In this document: positions 10,566 to 20,185 of the stretch, piece by piece
Position numbering within the stretch: the stretch's first letter is position 1
Layout of the letters: each line of letters begins with the position of its first letter
Origin: Desmodus rotundus
Lineage: Eukaryota; Chordata; Mammalia; Chiroptera; Phyllostomidae
Direction: 5' to 3'
Assembly (NCBI RefSeq): GCF_022682495.2
Contig: NC_071390.1
Coordinates: forward strand, 146,668,583 to 146,732,582
Length of the DNA stretch: 64,000 nt
Notes under the pieces: generated by a model
Databases searched by the model: none
What the model was told of the DNA's origin: nothing
What the model saw: only the letters and a program-made list of their open reading frames with translations
Translations under genes and position numbers: made by a program

Positions 10566-10881
10566 AAGGTAGAGGTTCATGCACCAGATTTTGTCTGCCT
10601 TGCCAAGTAACGATAGGGAAGGCAGCAAAGGACTGCCAGTCCCCCTCCCTGCCTGCGTCTTTAAGACACTGATACATGGTAGTGGTTACTGGCAAAGGGA
10701 CGTAAGTGGTTGCCACCGTCCAGGTGGAAAAATCAGTAAGGGAAACCTGATCCTTAAAGTTTTCCTCCCAATTAGAAGTGGAGGGAGGAATCAGAGGCAG
10801 AGAAGGTATCTCCTTGTTTTTAAGGAGCGGACTTAAGTCTTCGTTATAGGAGGCGATTGAAGTGGCCTCCCCTGCCCTCAT
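10566..10881 (-). pseudogene. gag: gag remnant: spacer region and start of capsid
   Basis: The frame runs through an acidic, Pro/Ser-rich region of the kind found between matrix and capsid in class II Gag. It then enters an N-terminal capsid-like block (the 'FPIV' and 'YEMFKDLK' segments, about 10568-10640). The similarity stops there, so most of capsid and all of nucleocapsid are deleted. Confidence 0.65.
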
Positions 10882-10959
10882 ATGACATGGATTTTCCCTG
10901 CCCCGTTAGTCTTGCTATCTGAGTTGGGAATGTGAATGGGCGTCAAAGCAGTCCTGACC

Positions 10960-11288
10960 ATTCCCCAAGTAAAAAGATTCTGATGCCCGATAGGGGTGCT
11001 GCTTTCCTGGTGCCACTTCAATTTCTGTCCTACCTTTCCCCATATTTCCAAATCTAAAGACCCCCTATCGGGAAACTAGGGGCAGTATTCTTTAACAATA
11101 TGAAGTAAGTTAATTAAGTTCTGCTTTTTAACCTGACAGCCCGAAGCCTGAAGAAGCTGCTGAATTTGCCTGAAATATTGGTCCTGTTCCTTAGAAAGCC
11201 CATTACACATGGTTGAGAATTTGTAGATATGCTTAAAGAAATTCCTTAACAAATAAAAGAAGCTTTTCTGAAATTCCTCCTGCTGCAA
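10960..11288 (-). pseudogene. gag: gag matrix domain remnant
   Basis: Matrix directs Gag to the membrane. The segment has the SKEQ start-like block, a Q-L-L-Q helix, the K-K-Q-N-L-I block and the E-Y-C-P block typical of class II matrix proteins (about 11076-11195). A TAG stop at about 11076 falls where relatives usually have tryptophan, and matrix-like wording continues beyond it to about 10960. The open frame extends upstream of the probable Gag start, so the true start is uncertain; an N-terminal myristoylation glycine is not evident. Confidence 0.7.
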
Positions 11289-12226
11289 GTGCAGCGATTA
11301 CGAAACCAGTTCCAGTTTTATTTTCACTCCATCTGCACCCTCAGATCATGTTTCTTGCTAGTGAGGAGAGTGTAGTGGGTCGAAATGTGCTGCTGGTGGA
11401 AGACAGTCAGGGAGGGCTGCCGGATATTTCGGGTACCCTCACCCTGCTTATGTGTCTTGGGTTTCCCCCCAGTCATCTAGACCAGCTGGGAGAGCTCGGA
11501 GCACTGAGTGACCAGCCCTCAAATCGCGCTTCCCCTGATGAGCCAAAAGTTAAATTACGTGAGGTGAAATTCTCTGTGAGGCCCCTGTGCATCTCAGGGA
11601 TTCGACCCCAGACACCTCCGTGAGGCCTGCACTCACGTAGGGACGCCTGAGGTCTCCAGCTGGAGGGAGGAATGCCTCTTTGGCGCTCAGCAGAAAGCTG
11701 AAACATTCATAAATACCTCGCTACAAAAGCTGATAAAAGGGGAAAGTCTTTGCTTTCTCCTCCCCAAGCCTAGACCTAGGCAGGGATCCTGCTGCAGGGG
11801 ATGGGACTGTGAATGCTTTTACAGTGTGCCTCTCGTTTCATGGACTTTTGCTCGTGGCTGGTGAGAAACCTAGTGTTCTGTCCTGGTCCACTTTCCAGCT
11901 TATTCTCTCACAGGAATCTTCTAGCAGCGAGCGCCCTAGTGGCCTTTAAATGCTTGACCTGTGCCCACGAAATGCAGCAAATGCTTGGGAGAGAGAAAGC
12001 AAGACTCCTATTCATGGAAGAGGGTGCAGGGGAGAGAAATGAGAAGAAAACCGCTCAAGGGGCAGCAAGACAGAAACCTTTCCTCTTATCTGTAACACGC
12101 CTGGGGGCCTTACTGAGAGATGCCCCTGTCCCTGAGGGGATGAAAGCGATAATTTCTGTCCTCTTAGGTGTGTCATCTGTCATGATGGCTTGTAGCCTCT
12201 GGTTGAAGCAGATCCCAAATCCTCAG
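11289..12226 (-). other. Proviral leader region
   Basis: About 940 bases lie between the primer site and the first matrix-like sequence. I see no gag similarity here. A leader of this length is longer than usual for class II elements, so it may include inserted or non-viral DNA as well as the packaging region. Around 11590-11610 the viral strand has a GGGTCGAATCC motif resembling a tRNA B box, but there is no complete tRNA fold. Confidence 0.55.
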
Positions 12227-12244
12227 GTCCCTGTTTGGGCACCA
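12227..12244 (-). promoter_or_regulatory. Primer binding site, tRNA-Lys type
   Basis: On the viral strand the 18 bases read TGGTGCCCAAACAGGGAC. They match the site complementary to the 3' end of tRNA-Lys3 except for two changes, both of the CpG-decay type. They lie two bases from the CA that ends the 5' LTR, the expected spacing. This is where minus-strand DNA synthesis would be primed. Confidence 0.9.
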
Positions 12245-12246
12245 GA

Positions 12247-13062
12247 TGTGGGGGAGCTTTGCCCTCAGGGCCCCCCATCCAACGCAGATGAAAATAAGTC
12301 TACCAAGACATGATCTGCCTGGGGAGGAAAGGTGGCCGAACTCTCAAAGGAGAAGGACCAGAAGCCTTTTCCCCAATGGGCTTTTATTGGGTTGCACAGG
12401 AATACAGGTAAAGCTCATCAATCATTGTCAGGCAGTAAGGATCAAACAATAGATAACATTCAAAGAACTAGGAGGGCTTATTCTGAGTCAGGGTCAGTTA
12501 GCTTAAAGGGCTACAAAACTTTGGGAAACAAACTCATTTCCTGCTTGGACCTTATCAGAAAATTGAGGGCATTCTTAGTAAGGCAGGTTTCACAGGATTT
12601 TATGTATTCTTTCTTAGGCCTGATTGCCCCAGGGAATTGCCCATTCCTGCCCAGGGCTGCACCGCCCTCCTGCATTGCTTCAGGCTTAAGTCAGGCAGGG
12701 GAAGTAAGGCAGCCAAGAGATTAGGAGGCTTCTGGCAGACAGAACGAGGACTCAGGCTATGCCAAAGCTGAGGGGTGAGGATCCAACATCCCCCTTTTCT
12801 ATAGCCCCCCAAGTCCTTCCCTGAAGACCCCTTCATGACTGTGCCTGTCTTAGGTCATCCCTCCCTTGAGGAAACTTACCTGTCATTGGCTAACCAGTCA
12901 TCCACCTGGGGCCAACCAGGGTGAAGTAAAAGGGGGTGGAGGTAGTGCCCCTGCCAGGGATAAGCTTTGTCTCCTTAGTGGCTTATGGTCCCAAGGTCTC
13001 TTATTTAGCCTTAGCCATGGGGCAGTTATAGCTTCTGAAACCAGTCAGGGCAGTTCCCAACA
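12247..13062 (-). repeat. 5' LTR of the provirus
   Basis: This 816-base LTR reads TG...CA on the minus strand. A plausible TATA-like element (CTATAGAAAAG) is at about 12791-12803, and the AATAAA signal is at 12383-12388. It has 11 outer bases more than the 3' LTR. The shared 805 bases differ at 14 sites, with four of them clustered at 12931-12941. An open frame on the opposite strand occurs in both LTRs but begins at GTG and is unlikely to be coding. Confidence 0.95.
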
Positions 13063-13109
13063 GTTGCTGTTAAGAATCCTCCTCTGCTCAGAGTCAGTGC
13101 CCATGTGTC

Positions 13110-13300
13110 TTCTTGCACTTCCATTATTTCATTTAAGCTTCATTACATTTTTGGAAGGAGGTGATTTTTATCCCCACTTTCACGTATAGGTCCAGTTGCC
13201 TAGGGATGTAAAATATGCTTCATGAACTTACACACTAAGTGGCAGAGATGGGATTCAAAATCAGGTCTGCCTTTGAATTTAGACCACCCACTCTTCCTAT
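13110..13300 (-). repeat. MIR SINE fragment
   Basis: The reverse complement of the MIR core is visible: a 'tatccccactttcacg' block, then the 'agtggcagagatgggattcaaa' block. It immediately follows the provirus. Confidence 0.65.
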
Positions 13301-13340
13301 GTTGCCTCCCCAAAGTTTCAATATTCACACTTTAATTAGA

Positions 13341-13464
13341 CAAGATGGGGAAAAAGTAGAGTTTACAGTTGTTTGTATGGAAAATAATATGATTATTAAT
13401 AATACAAGGATAAACTCTGTTTTTTGCATACTCAAAACTGTAAACCTACTTTTTCCCACCCTGT
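13341..13464 (+). mobile_element. Mariner-type MITE, copy A
   Basis: About 124 bases have terminal inverted repeats of about 27 bases ('ggggaaaaagtag..tttacag' against 'ctgtaaacctactttttccc'). The AT-rich centre is shared with the copies at 30334 and 31138. No coding capacity. The inverted ends and TA-rich flanks fit a non-autonomous Tc1/mariner element. Confidence 0.7.
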
Positions 13465-13639
13465 GTAGTTGTGTCAGGAAGTGATGCATCTTTATAAATT
13501 ATTTTCCAGGATGATTAAAACTTAGTCGTTTAAGCACCAACAATTTGAAAATCATTGTAGCCATAAATATTTCTAGAATGTGTTATATATTTTTCTACCT
13601 TCAACAGAGTACATTGAACAGATTTTAAATTAGCTTGAT

Positions 13640-13800
13640 GATTCACAGGATCTTTATGAACATCACTTGTTATATAATGCCATAATATAGGGATTTTAAG
13701 TATCTTGCCCCAGGCTAGACAGCTGTTAAATGGGGAAGCCTTTCAAACGCAGGCAGTCTGGCTCCAGAGCCCATCTGCTTAGCAACTATGCTATGATGCC
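13640..13800 (-). repeat. MIR SINE fragment
   Basis: Diverged reverse-complement MIR: a 'cttgccccaggctagacagctgttaaa' block, then 'gcaggcagtctggctccagagcc', the tRNA-derived end of the MIR consensus. Confidence 0.7.
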
Positions 13801-14581
13801 TCACCAAGGGCTCAGAAAAGTCAGAGAGTACTGTGGGCTCGACATGACTTGTCCCAGTTGTGTTGATTATTCCAGTAAAGAGCAAGGAGGCAGGACCTGA
13901 AATCTTTAAGCAATCATAACAATGGCAGAGATGAAGATCCATTTTGCTGACATTTCAAGCAAAGAAATACCAGGTCACCTCTGAAGTCCAGAAAGAATTA
14001 GGTCAGAGTTACAGGTATGTTTCATTAAAAAAAAAAAAACAAACAAAATATAGCTATCAAGGAATTTATGAATAGAAGCCTGATATAAAAGTCATATGTT
14101 AGAGTTTCTTTGGGAGACTGATAAATATCACCCCTCTCTCCTGCTAAAGTTCTGAAAAAAAACCTTGGAAATCCAGAGTAGCAGATGGGGCCATGATATT
14201 CCTGTGTTATAGTTGAAGGCTAAGTTAGAAGCCATAGCTCATTGTGAGAATGAGATGGACCTGCGAAGTAATTCCACAACTGAATATATTTATCCCACAT
14301 TCATGGTGGCGTGGACCAGCTTAAGACTGAGAGTGCGGAGGAACAGAGAACTCTTCGTGCCTGCAGTCAAGTTCACTCCCAAGAGAGAAAAGGGTGGAGC
14401 TGAGCTAAGAATGCCCAGTACATTCTTCTGAGAAGTTTCTTCATCTTCTCTTGGACAGAGTAAGAGGTAGAGAAAGGCCAGAAATCACATTAATGGAAGT
14501 TCTTTCACATGGAAGAAAACATCAGCGGTCCCTCTAACATTATAATGAAGAAATTTTAATGGTGCATGCTGCAATTTCTAC

Positions 14582-14783
14582 CAGGGATGTGCAAACTTTT
14601 GGTGTCTGTGGACCACACTGGAAAAAGAAGAGTTGTCTTGGGCCACACATTTAATACACAAATATTAATGAAAACTGTTGAACAAAAAAAGGTTTTAAGT
14701 ACATTTATGATTTTGTGTTGGGCAGCAATTCATAGCCATCCTGGGCCACATGCAGCCTGTGGGCTGTGGGTTGGACACCCCTG
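14582..14783 (+). mobile_element. Non-autonomous hAT-type DNA transposon relic
   Basis: About 202 bases with imperfect inverted ends (cagggatgtgcaaac against ggttggacacccctg) and the internal 'ttgggccacaca' and 'catcctgggccacatgcagcc' blocks of a widespread mammalian hAT MITE. I did not find a matching 8-bp target duplication. Confidence 0.65.
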
Positions 14784-15114
14784 TAAGCCATACCGTGTTC
14801 ATCTAGACTTGGTAATACTTGTCCACCCTATCTCGACAGTGGTGATCAGGAAACACTAGCGCAAGATACAGGAATAAACTGGGATTTCAGAGATCAGTTG
14901 GATTTCAATAAATAGAGAGCACAAGAATGATTACTCCAGGCAGGAGAAAATGATTTGAGCCAAGAATATTCATTTCATATTTAGAAGACAAATATGTTGA
15001 TGAGTTTGGAGAAGTTTGGAAAGGTAAGTTTGCCCAAACCATGCTTGCTGAAGTAGTTGCAGGTTTTCAGAAGTTTCATGGCTGAGCTTTCTATCTGAAA
15101 AGAAAACAAATCCA

Positions 15115-15597
15115 CAGATGTATAAAAGTTCTACACCTTGATGCCAGTTGTTTGCTGTTACATCTATTTCCTACCCTCCCCTTGCTCTGCTCTATATTGT
15201 AGGGAACTGAACTTTCCAGGATTGCTTAGCTGACCTCTGGCTGGGTTTGGTCAATAGGAGGCATTGGCATGAGATCGGAGGGTAAAAAGTTGGAAAAGCT
15301 AGAACATTTTTTGTTTTCTCTCTCTGCTCCAGGTGACATCTCCAGTAGTAACTTCTCCTTCTAGGCTCCTGCTCCTGACAGATATCCCAGTTGTGGTTCC
15401 AGCTTCTCCTGGGTGGCCCCAGATTTGAGACTAGTCACACTGCCTCCTTCACAATAATCTCTTGATGGCCCCACTGCCTTTTGGGCCCCCAGACTGTCCA
15501 TCATTTGTGTAACCACTTCTCTGTATATTAAACTCCTTCTATTTGAAATATATAGACTAGTTTTCATTTTCTTGGCTGGACCCTGACTACTCCACCA
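15115..15597. repeat. Old mammalian interspersed repeat, family unassigned
   Basis: The 'ctctgctctatattgtagg' opening and the 'ttcttggctggaccctgacta' end resemble a common ancient mammalian repeat whose right end carries the 'ctggaccctgact' wording. I cannot assign it to a named family from memory. Confidence 0.35.
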
Positions 15598-15676
15598 CTC
15601 ATGCTCCCACTCAAATAGAATAAGATGACATTACGATGGAGTTTCCAAGTGGGACATGTCAAGATTTGCTCCTTAG

Positions 15677-16103
15677 GATTTGACTTTGGTGGTGAACACA
15701 CAAGGCAATATGCAGATAACATGCTACAGGATTTCTGTTACATACAGAATAACATGGAGCCCTGGCTGGTGTGGTTGAGCACTGGACTGTGAACCAGAGG
15801 GTCACCAGTTTAATTCCCAGTCTGGGCACATGCCTGGGTTGTAGGCCAGGTCCCTGGTTGGGAGCATGTGAGAGGCAACTGATTTCTCTTGCACGTTGAT
15901 GTTTCTCTCCCTCTCTTCCTTCTTCCCTTCCCCTCTCTCTAAAAAAAATAAGTAAATAAAATCTTTAAAAAAAAAGAATTGTACACTGGAAACCTATGTA
16001 ATTCTATTAACCAATGTCACCCCAATAAATTTAATAATAAATAAATAAACATTAAACAAAAATATTTCTTCATCAATAAAAGTCTAAAATTCTTAAAAAA
16101 AAA
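15677..16103 (+). mobile_element. Short L1 3' end, interrupted by a SINE
   Basis: The L1 3' UTR end ('ggtggtgaacacacaa' block, then 'aacctatgtaattctattaaccaatgtcaccccaataaat') is split by the SINE at 15759-15976. A 14-of-15 matching target duplication (agatttgctccttag at 15662-15676, agatttggtccttag at 16104-16118) brackets it. About 210 bases of L1 are present. Confidence 0.8.
15759..15976 (+). mobile_element. VES-type tRNA-derived SINE
   Basis: It opens gccctggctggtgtgg with a pol III A-box-like block, then a degraded B-box-like block (agtttaattccc) and the 'gggcacatgcctgggtt' body. A pyrimidine-rich (ctctctt) stretch and an A-rich tail complete it. This arrangement is diagnostic of bat VES SINEs. 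It is inserted into the L1 3' end at 15677-16103. Confidence 0.9.
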
Positions 16104-16848
16104 AGATTTGGTCCTTAGTATGATAACTTTGGTAACATGTGGAGAAGGATGCTAGATGCTGAGACTAGAGGAGGGAAGCTTTGTTTGGAGGCAGTGACAA
16201 TGGTCCAGGAGAGAGATGATGGGGCTTAGGTAGACACAGTGCAGAAGTGTGTGTGGCAGGGGGCGGTGCTGAATGGACACAAGAGATGCTAAAGAGCATA
16301 TAGAGGCAGGACCAGGTACCTGACTGGTTGTGGGACTCTTAGGAAGGTGGAGGAGACTGTAATGATCCTCCAGTTTCTCCCGGGTGACTGAGAGAGAAAT
16401 GGCTTAAGTCATCAGTGTAGGATATGTGTGAAGCCATGGTGTAGGTGAGGCTCCTTGGAGGTGTAGATAGAAAAGGGCTAGAGGTTGAACACAAGGAGCA
16501 TCAACAGAGAAGTGAAGGCAGAGGACTGTGTTGGAACAGCCAAAGAACTCAGAGGAGAACCAGGAAAGAGTGACAGAAGCCAAGGGAGATCAGGTTTTTA
16601 AAAGGGACCATTCACTGCTGTTAGACACTGCACAGTTACCAGGGAGGACCAGTCAATGCAATTGATAATTAGGAGGGTGAATACAGGTTTAGGTAAAAGG
16701 CAAATGTGGGGACTGAGATTTGAATAAGTTTATGCCTGGTGGCTCAACACCCCCCTCCCCCACATACATGTGCACACACGCATGCCCACACCCATGAGAA
16801 ATTGCTTTTCAGTTTTATTTTTAGGCAGGAAAGGCAGTAGCTATTCTA

Positions 16849-17399
16849 TTGAGTTGGCCAACAGTTTGTTTAGTTTTTTCGTAAGATGGTTCTAGTAGCT
16901 CTTAGTTGTCTTTAACTTCATTCAAAACAATTTTGTTAGATTGCATTGTGACAGCTGTCATATCAGTGTGCATTTTTAAAAAACATCAAAATTGTTGAAT
17001 TTTTACATAGCCATTTTAATACTGAAGATGGAAGAAAACATGCAACATTTTTGGCATATTATGTTTTATTATTTCAAGAAAGGCAACAATGCAACTGGAA
17101 TGCAAAAAAAAAAAGATTTGTGCAGTATGTAGAGAAGGTGCTGTGACTGATCAAATGTGTCAAAAGTGGTTTGAGAAGTTTTGTGCTGGAGATTTCTCAC
17201 TGGATGATGCTCCACGGTTGGGTAGACCAGTTGAAGTTGATAGCAATCAAGTAGACATTAATTGAGAACAATCAATGTTATACCATGGGGTAGATAGCCA
17301 ACATACTCAAAGATCCAAATCAATAAAGTTATTGGTGAAAATGAAAAATGTGTCTTTTATATTATGGAAAAAATCTAACAGGCTTTTTGGCCAACCCAA
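16849..17399 (+). mobile_element. Internally deleted mariner element
   Basis: The ends are inverted repeats (ttgagttggccaac... and ...ttggccaacccaa) flanked by TA on both sides, the mariner target. From about 17028 a transposase N-terminal remnant is visible. Its helix-turn-helix region has the AVTDQMCQKWFEKF and DFSLDDAPR blocks. A stop follows near 17263. The sequence then passes from a SKSIKLLVKMKN block almost directly to the 3' end, so the DD34D catalytic domain is deleted. It is 551 bases long against about 1.3 kb for complete mariners. Confidence 0.9.
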
Positions 17400-18814
17400 T
17401 ATATCATCTGACTGGTCTCAAGGAAAAAACAGAGCCAATCTTTCTTTTTGTTTTATGCTCTCTGGTACGCTTTGCTACCTGATACACACATAAGACACAC
17501 ATCACACATCAAAAGACCAGGAGAGCCTCCAGGGCTTAGCCCCCTGGTCCCAGTCTGCAGAAACCCCCTGCGTCCCAATTGGTGGGGCTAAAGCTGTGTG
17601 GATGCAAAATACGCTCTCCCTTTTCTACTGTAGGGCACTGTGGCTACTTCAGTGGGTGATGTCCCTGGCTCTGAGAGTTCTGAGAGTTATTTTGACTTTA
17701 ATTTTCAGTCCACTCTAGCACCACTGCTGGACATCAGGCCATCCGGATGACAGCACTTCCTGGTGCCACCTGAGAAGATGCTGCTGCCGTCCAGACAGAC
17801 ACACCGAGAGGCTGACTGTGGTTTCAGTATCATTTTACAGCCACAACTGCAGACTCACTTTCTCCTGTGCGAGGTGTGGTGTGGCGGGTCTGAAGCAGTA
17901 TGAGAAAGGCTAGTTAAGGAACCAACAATGAGTCCAGTCTCCTGGCTTTGAGTCATCACAAATATCTGAAAGGATATTGTTTTGAGCCCTCTTCTCTCCC
18001 CTTGGTGCACTGAGCAGAGTCGAGCCCATTTGCTTGGGGAAAGGGGGTGTCACTCTGGGGTCATGAACTGGATCACAGGTAGAGGTGGTTGTATCTCCAG
18101 AAAGCCCCACACACAGTCCTGGAGAGTGACATGACAGCTGATTAATCAGAATCTTTCTGCTGTAATAAACCAGAACCACAAGGAAAACAGCTGCTGGTGA
18201 GTTTTGGGAGGCCTTCAGACAAATCACTGATCCCGAGGGTGGTCTTGGATGTCAGAAGTGAGGAGGGTCTTGGGTCTGCTCTCTTACCTAACAGGCCTGT
18301 AGGACATTTCATGGACTTTGGCTTTTGGTCCATATGAGTTCAGGTTCCTTGTAGGCTTTTGAGCAGAGGAGTGACATGCTCCAACTTATGTCTTAATGAG
18401 ATTGCATAAGATACTGTGTTGAAAATAGGCTGAAGAAGGACATAAAGGTAGAGGTGATGAGAACGTTTCTAGCTGGCTATTAAAATACAGTTCACAGAAA
18501 TGATGGTGGTGGTTTGGACTAGAATGGCAAGACTTATGTGTGAGTCTATTTGCAAAATAGAGCTAATAGGAGTTACTGATGGAATGAGTGTGTGAGAGCA
18601 AGAGGAGTTGAGGATGACTCCAGGTTTTGGGTATAAGCAATTAAAAGAGAGAAGGCAACTCTCACACGGTAGGAGGCAGACAGGCAGGGAGTGGGACGAA
18701 TGTAATAATATCGATTACAGGTTTTTATAAAGTTCCCCTTGACCCTATTGTTCAATATTTGCAGAGATAATTTAATCCACAGGCACTGCCTTTAGCTTCA
18801 GGAGAGTGGGGGTG

Positions 18815-18875
18815 GGGGATATATACACACATGCATGCATACACATAGGCATACATATATACACACATGTGCGTA
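18815..18875. repeat. CA/TA-rich microsatellite
   Basis: Imperfect alternating purine-pyrimidine sequence ('atatatacacacatgcatgc'). Confidence 0.8.
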
Positions 18876-20029
18876 TGTCTAGAAAATGTTTCCTCTAGTT
18901 TAAAAGTCAGAGTGGTGATTCCATCCTAGTAGGAACTATTCCGTATCTACGGGTGACAAGAGATGGATGTGGAGTCTAAGAAAAGTGGTCAGAAAGGGAC
19001 CAGGACCTAGTTTTTCCAGTGCCTGTCTGGTCCCAGATGTGAATGGAGCTCCTCCATTTCCTAATATGCCTCCACAATGTGATGTACAACTCCAGATGTG
19101 AAGGGGGAGGAACTGAGGCTGCAGGTACAAAAAAGCAGGAGAAATAAAATCCTACTTCAGTTTGATAGAGATACAAGATAGATAGAAAAAAATCCAAAAA
19201 GCAAAAGCCACTTTTCCAAATGATATATAGGTATCATTACAAATGTGTATTACATGAAAACATCCAAATCCCTTTGTTATAACTGTCCCATTAGAGCAAA
19301 ATAAAAGTTGGATGGTTTCTCTGTAGGTGTTTTTAATCATCAGTCTAGCTGGTACTCCACATCCACTCAGGGTGCAGCTGTTGACGGGAGGTAGAATAAT
19401 GGCATGGTCACAGGGATCCAAGGCAGTGTTTGGAGGGATCCAAAATGAGTTAGGGAAGGTCTGAGATACTCAGAGGTATGTAGTGTGATAACAGGGTAGC
19501 TTGGATTCAGGGGAGAGACATAGTTGGAGAAAGGCAGGGAAGGAGGGAGAAGATGGGAAGCCTTGAATGTAACTCTCAGGTGACCCTCAAGAGTTAATAA
19601 AAGTAGAAACGGGAAGGGGCAGGCTGATAATGTAAAATGATGGCAGGGGTGTTGCACATTGTTGTGTAGGCAAATGATGTAATGGCGCTGGCGTTTAAGA
19701 GATTAATCTAATTTTCATTCCATAATTTAAAATATGCAAAAGTTGAGAAACCAATTTGCTCATCATTTCGTTAGGAATAAGCCTGTATTTATTAAATGCA
19801 CATGGCTTCTCTTGTTAATGGCAAGCAAGTGAGTGCACTGTGCACTCTACAAGGTCATGGAGTGAAGAAAGTGAAATTACATGATAAACCAGGGCCAATA
19901 CACTGCATAAAGATGTAGATGAGATAGCTACACAGAAGAGAAAGGGCAGCATGCCCAGGAGGCAGCCCATCAGGGGAACCAGGCACTACTCTTGAGTAAG
20001 GAATAAGGAGAGGTGTAGGTTCTGCTCTT

Positions 20030-20185
20030 CCCTCATCCTCTATCCTTCTTTCCCCTGCTTTTCCTCTCATCCCCTGTCCTCCCTTAACTTTTCTCTGCCT
20101 TCCTCTCCCTTCTCATGGCTCCTCTTCTTCTTTTCTCCCCTCTTTGCCTCCTTTATTCCTTCACTTTCTTCTTTCCATTCAAAAC
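20030..20185 (+). repeat. Polypyrimidine-rich tract
   Basis: About 155 bases composed almost entirely of C and T (imperfect TTCC/CTTT wording) on the plus strand. It has no clear unit and no associated retroposon body. Confidence 0.7.

Larger units (their letters stand above)
6754..13062 (-). mobile_element. Class II (betaretrovirus-like) endogenous provirus, defective
   Basis: Two LTR copies bracket internal sequence read on the minus strand in the order primer site, leader, gag (matrix, then start of capsid), protease end, reverse transcriptase thumb and connection, RNase H, integrase, transmembrane end of env, polypurine tract. Integrase, RNase H and matrix wording is that of class II (ERVK/betaretrovirus) elements, and the primer site is lysine-tRNA-like. 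The internal part is about 4.7 kb, where complete relatives have roughly 7-8 kb. Missing pieces include most of capsid and nucleocapsid, the first half of protease, the fingers and palm of reverse transcriptase, and the surface part of env. There are also stops and frameshifts. No 6-bp target duplication is recognisable. It cannot produce a complete viral protein. Confidence 0.95.

Noticed and set aside
11585..11625. Possible tRNA gene on the minus strand near a B-box-like motif
   Set aside because: Only the B-box/T-arm-like part is present; no A box, anticodon arm or acceptor stem could be drawn.
11813..12313. 166-codon plus-strand open frame
   Set aside because: It lies antisense across the proviral leader, primer site and LTR edge and has no protein signature.
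14574..14791. 8-bp target duplication around the hAT relic
   Set aside because: The flanking bases (atttctac and taagccat) do not match.
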